DNA from: Lepisosteus oculatus
Taxonomy: Eukaryota; Chordata; Actinopteri; Semionotiformes; Lepisosteidae
NCBI RefSeq assembly: GCF_040954835.1
Contig: NC_090712.1
Span: 6,705,284-6,769,283, forward strand
Direction of reading: 5' to 3'
DNA: 64,000 nt
Shown: piece by piece, positions 24,601-64,000 of the stretch
Layout: the number at the start of each line of letters is the position of its first letter
Numbering within the stretch: position 1 is the first letter of the stretch
Translations under genes and position numbers: made by a program
The notes under the pieces: model-generated
Told to the model about the DNA's origin: nothing
What the model saw: only the letters and a program-made list of their open reading frames with translations
Database searches by the model: none

Positions 24601-25826
24601 GCCAGCCTGCTAAAATATGATACTACACTGCAGGACGGGAGCTGGCCTGGGGTTAAGTTACATTTTAAGAAGGATTTTTCTTTCTAAAATGATGATATTA
24701 CGTGGTTTCAATTTATGAGGATGGAAAAAATCGAATGATTTGTGCGTGCTAACTTCAGTTACCAATACGTGTTCTTTGTAATTTAACATTTTAGGAAATG
24801 CATTACATTCCGGGTAACTGAACAAGTATGTCGTTCAAATTGCAAACAAGAACGTGTCTTTTAACCTTTGAAAATGTTTCTATCCCAGCACACTGCAAAA
24901 CAACATAAAAAGATTTTTTATATTCAGATATGCTTTTTTAGATTTCTGGTCTTTTCTTTATAACTACTGTCACTCTTAGTTTAGGTTACCCATATATTTT
25001 AACACCTAAAACACAAAAAAAGGAATATACTATTGATTAAACAATGAATTACCTTAACATTGGACATTGCATTGAACTTCATGGATGTGATACAAATGAC
25101 CAAAGCATTACCAACAATGTTTCAACTTTAAGTAGTGCAAATGTGACTGTATTACATCCTATTGCAAGACTCGACCAAATGCTTTATTGAAGGTAAGCTA
25201 CTGCAACACATGAAAATATTTTATTTTCATTTTACAAAAAGGACAGTACATAAAATATACAACTAAACAACACAGATGCAATGTGTACTAACCACTTTTA
25301 TGAATACACTTAAAAACAAATACACCATTGCATTTTAAACACATTATTAATAGTTCATATTTTAGATGCAAGCAATGATGTTCTATTTGTTTATATGTTT
25401 AAATCATAAATGTTTATGATGTTTATACATAGAATTGCACAATTTGCAAAAAATTGTAAATAAAATTGCATGTTATTATTCGTATTCCATTTCATGACCA
25501 CAACAACACAACTAATGCATATTTTACAATGTCAACATATCTGTTAGTATTTCAGCTCTAATTGGATCTATCACGGTGAATTGTAAACCTTTATCTCCTT
25601 TATATGTAAACCTTAAACTTTTGTCTGCTGTTTTGTGATTGTGGACATCAGATCACGTCTACTTAATCACACATCCAAGGTGTACGTAGGATCAGCTTTA
25701 TCCCACATCTAGGCCTGTTCCGTCTATATTATTGTTCCCAGAAGGGCCTCCTCCTCCTTCTTCTTGTGAAAGAAGGGCATCATCTGAAAAGTTTCAGTTT
25801 CCTGTTCAGCCCCTCTTCTGGCCTGA
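24601..25826. other. Spacer between EIF2AK2 promoter and GPATCH11 stop
   Basis: AT-rich. It should contain the GPATCH11 3' UTR. Minus-strand AATAAA hexamers lie at 25183-25188 and 25220-25225, 600-650 nt past the GPATCH11 stop, with further AT-rich hexamer variants nearer. No coding signal was seen. Confidence 0.5.
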
Positions 25827-29497
<3,671 letters not shown>

Positions 29498-31928
29498 CTC
29501 ACTAAAGACACTTCACAACAATAACGCCTCTCCTAATTATTGCAAAACAAGCGCTGGTATAGTTTTTGTTCTTCTTCTTCCCGTGTCTCACCGTTTCAAT
29601 CTCGGCTAGCACCTTTGTACAACAATAGTCAGTTCCTCAGCAACACCTTATAAAGTTAAAGACTTTATATTACAAAGAAAAGGAGACAAATGTATGGAAG
29701 TATTTTTTCCGACGGAGCTAAAAGGGTTTATTATGTCAAGGAACAATAAATATCCCTATATGTATATTACAACTTACGTCATGTTTCTAGTCGGACATAT
29801 TTTAGTGTCACTTGTGTCTAGCTACCGTACTGTACGTGGTGGTGGAACTGCAGGTACGAATTAAGGGATTTGGAAAAAATATTCGGATTTTGCATTTTTA
29901 ACATATTAATTTGGTGTTGAATTGACTTGACATTGTAGACAATGGGCTTAGTATGAGAACGATGTTGATGTAATTTGTGTTTTGGGGATTCCTACAAGGT
30001 TGTTTTGAATGTCCATTCATTTTAATTTCTGTGCGCACGTATGAGTAAAGGACCAGGAAGGGATGTTGTCGTTTAATAAAACATGCGTTTATCTTGTTTA
30101 AAAAACTGTTTAGCGATCCTCGTTTACGTAACCCATTTCTGGATAAAAATTTAGGTCACAGAACATAGACAAAAACGAGTTGCATCGCCATAGTTTCATT
30201 TGAAGGACACTTAGCTTTCTTAGAAGAAAAAAATATTTTTTCTTTTAATGAGGGTAATATTTATCATTTTAAAATATTCTAGTTTCTTTTAAAATTCATA
30301 TATTTTGGTGTTTCATAGATGTCATGGCGGAGTCTTGGTAAATTCGTGTACTGTCAGTGTCATAAGCTGTTTCTTATGTGTAGCTACGTTTCATTCTTCT
30401 GCTCTCTGTGTTGCTGCAGAAAACCCACGCAGAACTAAAATCCTCTGAAAAACACGAACTGTTACTCAAGGTTTTAAGATTGAAGGCTTAACCGGCACTT
30501 GAAATATCAAAAAATAAATGGATCTCTGTGATCGATTTGCGCATTAACGAGAGTACTGTTTTCTAACGCTTTCAACATATATAGTAGAAATGCCGCAGTT
30601 AAAATACGAAATAATAAAAAGTGTATTTACAATATTGATCTTTTAGGATACAGCAAAGTTTTAAAAAATTATGATGTAATCAAAATCTGTTTACTGACTT
30701 TTTTCGTAACACTGAGTTCTTATGTTTCAGGTAGAGACAGTCTTTATGATCCTCGAAGGGCTATTTGTTAGGTACTGTAGTTTGCGTTTTAGTTCTTGCG
30801 GTTTAGCTGGGTTTTTTTTTATAATGACCGACTCTATAATGACCGTAGCGTACTAGAACCGTACAAAAGCAGCTGCATTTTCAGAAGTGCCCAATTTTAC
30901 TTTCAAACAACAAAAAAAAAAAAGATAATTTAATTTGATAAACATTAAGCATAATATGTATTTGTTCAGTAATCAAAATTGTTTGCCAGGGATTTTGTAC
31001 CTAGTCATCCCGAGGAAGTTATCTGACGATCTTTGCATTATTAGAACAGTAGTTTTAATTGTTCTATTAAATACTCTGCACCTGTGTCTTGCATTGACAA
31101 ATTTCTCTTTCCTTAACTTTGATATCTTTCAAAACAGATGAAAGAAATAGAGCCATTAAAACCTGATCGTATAATCTGTGAATTCTCAACAGTCAGCCTT
31201 AACTTCTCTATTTAGGTCACAGAAAATATCTGTGATCAAACTGTAACAGATTTCCCTTCATCTGAACAGATATTTTAGTACCCACTGAATTGTAGTTGAA
31301 GTGAAAATGCTTTTCTTTTTTTTATTTTAATCGCTTATTCTAAAGGAATATGAAGTAATGGTTGTAGATTGGCTATTATATACTGTATTTCTGATAGAAT
31401 TCTTCAAAACAAAAAATGCAAAGTACAGCGTATCTGAAATATAACGACACGAGTTTTCAAACCCTTAACAATGAAGCCCTGCTTTCCTCTTCGGCCTCTG
31501 TTGTGTATTCAGTGAACTTAATTGCCTTTATCCTTTCCCACAATATTGTTTTAGGCTTTGGCCAATGGGCAAAAATGCTATTTCTTTAATTACCTAGGAG
31601 GGTTTGCGTGGCTTATATACTGTAAAGCTGGTAGTAGACCTTTATGATGAATATGAAACTGTACAAGTGAGTCTTCAGTTATACATTCATCATAAGGTTA
31701 GTCTAATTCCAAAACTATACAGCGTCATGACACATTAGTGTTCTCAAGCCTCCGACAATTCATGGATCTCATTTCCTTGCTCAGAAGATTGAAGTCGTTG
31801 AATCTTCTGCAGTCCCTGATAAATGATTTGTTTCAGATTCACAGAAGTGGCACATTTCAGTGTAAAGGGCACCCCGATTTCACCAGTGTTCCAGCGGCTC
31901 AACCTGTCTTCCAGTACATTGCAGTGGG
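29498..31928. promoter_or_regulatory. Divergent promoter region of GPATCH11 and HEATR5B
   Basis: 2.4 kb separate the two start codons, which point away from each other. A CRE-like TTACGTCA lies at 29774-29781, and a candidate 5' UTR exon of HEATR5B would end at CTGCAG before GTACGA near 29852. Candidate acceptors upstream of the HEATR5B ATG are TTTCAG at 31831-31836 and ATTTCAG ending at 31860. The rest (30.0-31.7 kb) is AT-rich with no coding signal and would be the first intron. Exact transcription starts are not resolved. Confidence 0.45.
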
Positions 31929-63631
<31,703 letters not shown>

Positions 63632-64000
63632 AAGGATCCTGCCTACCGAGACGTGGCCCTACAGCACCAGTGTGCAGATCTGTCCCCCCCCAAATACCCC
63701 TTACTGCAAACACTAAGCACCAAATACCTGTTTCCTGGAAGGAGTTTCACAAGGTTTGCCTGGGCTGGGGTTTTTATTCATGTCTGTGTGCGTTTCTCCC
63801 TCCTATTTCTTTGCCGGATCTCGTATGTTCTTCTTTCACAAAGAAGTGACGTCAGAGCTACAATTCTGCCAGAACTGAAGGATTTGTAATCTGTGCTTTA
63901 ACAATGATTTAGAAATGAACTGTAGATGACACTCCTAACTCTTCGCTAGCTCAAGACCAAGGGCTTACTTTGAAGGGGATGGAATCTAATACAATATTAC
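63632..64000 (+). other. HEATR5B: HEATR5B 3' UTR (partial)
   Basis: Directly follows the TTCTTCTGA stop. A C-run lies at 63684-63691. I see no canonical poly(A) signal before the window ends. Confidence 0.6.

Overview
The window is vertebrate nuclear DNA. Its genes are split into many GT-AG exons, introns are AT-rich, and dispersed SINE and DNA-transposon debris is common. The repeats are fish-like: 5S-rRNA-derived SINEs, a fold-back element with long inverted arms, and a small cut-and-paste-type element. With the gene content this points to a ray-finned fish. A non-teleost such as a gar or bowfin is my guess, but I cannot prove the species.

Four protein-coding genes can be rebuilt exon by exon with continuous reading frames. 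(1) MAP1LC3C, minus strand, 2503-3552: four exons, 140 aa, an ATG8-family autophagy modifier. (2) EIF2AK2 (PKR), minus strand, 10363-23575: 18 coding exons, 585 aa, with two double-stranded-RNA-binding domains, a Ser/Thr/Pro-rich linker and an eIF2alpha kinase domain. A 5' non-coding exon and IRF-type promoter sites lie near 24.43-24.55 kb. (3) GPATCH11, minus strand, 25827-29497: eight exons, 258 aa, a G-patch protein. (4) HEATR5B, plus strand, 31929-63631: 35 coding exons, 2054 aa, a HEAT-repeat partner of AP-1/clathrin traffic.

Layout: 1-2.3 kb is repeat-bearing intergenic DNA. 2.3-3.7 kb holds MAP1LC3C and its CRE-containing promoter. 3.7-10.3 kb is intergenic with repeats. 10.3-24.6 kb is EIF2AK2. 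24.6-25.8 kb is a short spacer that includes the GPATCH11 3' end. 25.8-29.5 kb is GPATCH11. 29.5-31.9 kb is the divergent promoter region. From 31.9 kb almost to the end is HEATR5B. The HEATR5B/GPATCH11/EIF2AK2 block is also linked in mammals (human 2p22), but PKR appears to point the other way here.

Functionally, PKR stops translation on sensing dsRNA, and LC3C serves selective autophagy including xenophagy, so two innate-defence genes sit about 7 kb apart. HEATR5B and GPATCH11 are housekeeping genes transcribed divergently from one intergenic region. I found no wholly novel gene system. The most interesting signals are the repeated two-exon phase pattern in the N-terminal half of PKR, the IRF/ETS-IRF sites at its promoter, and the hairpin-forming repeats in HEATR5B introns.
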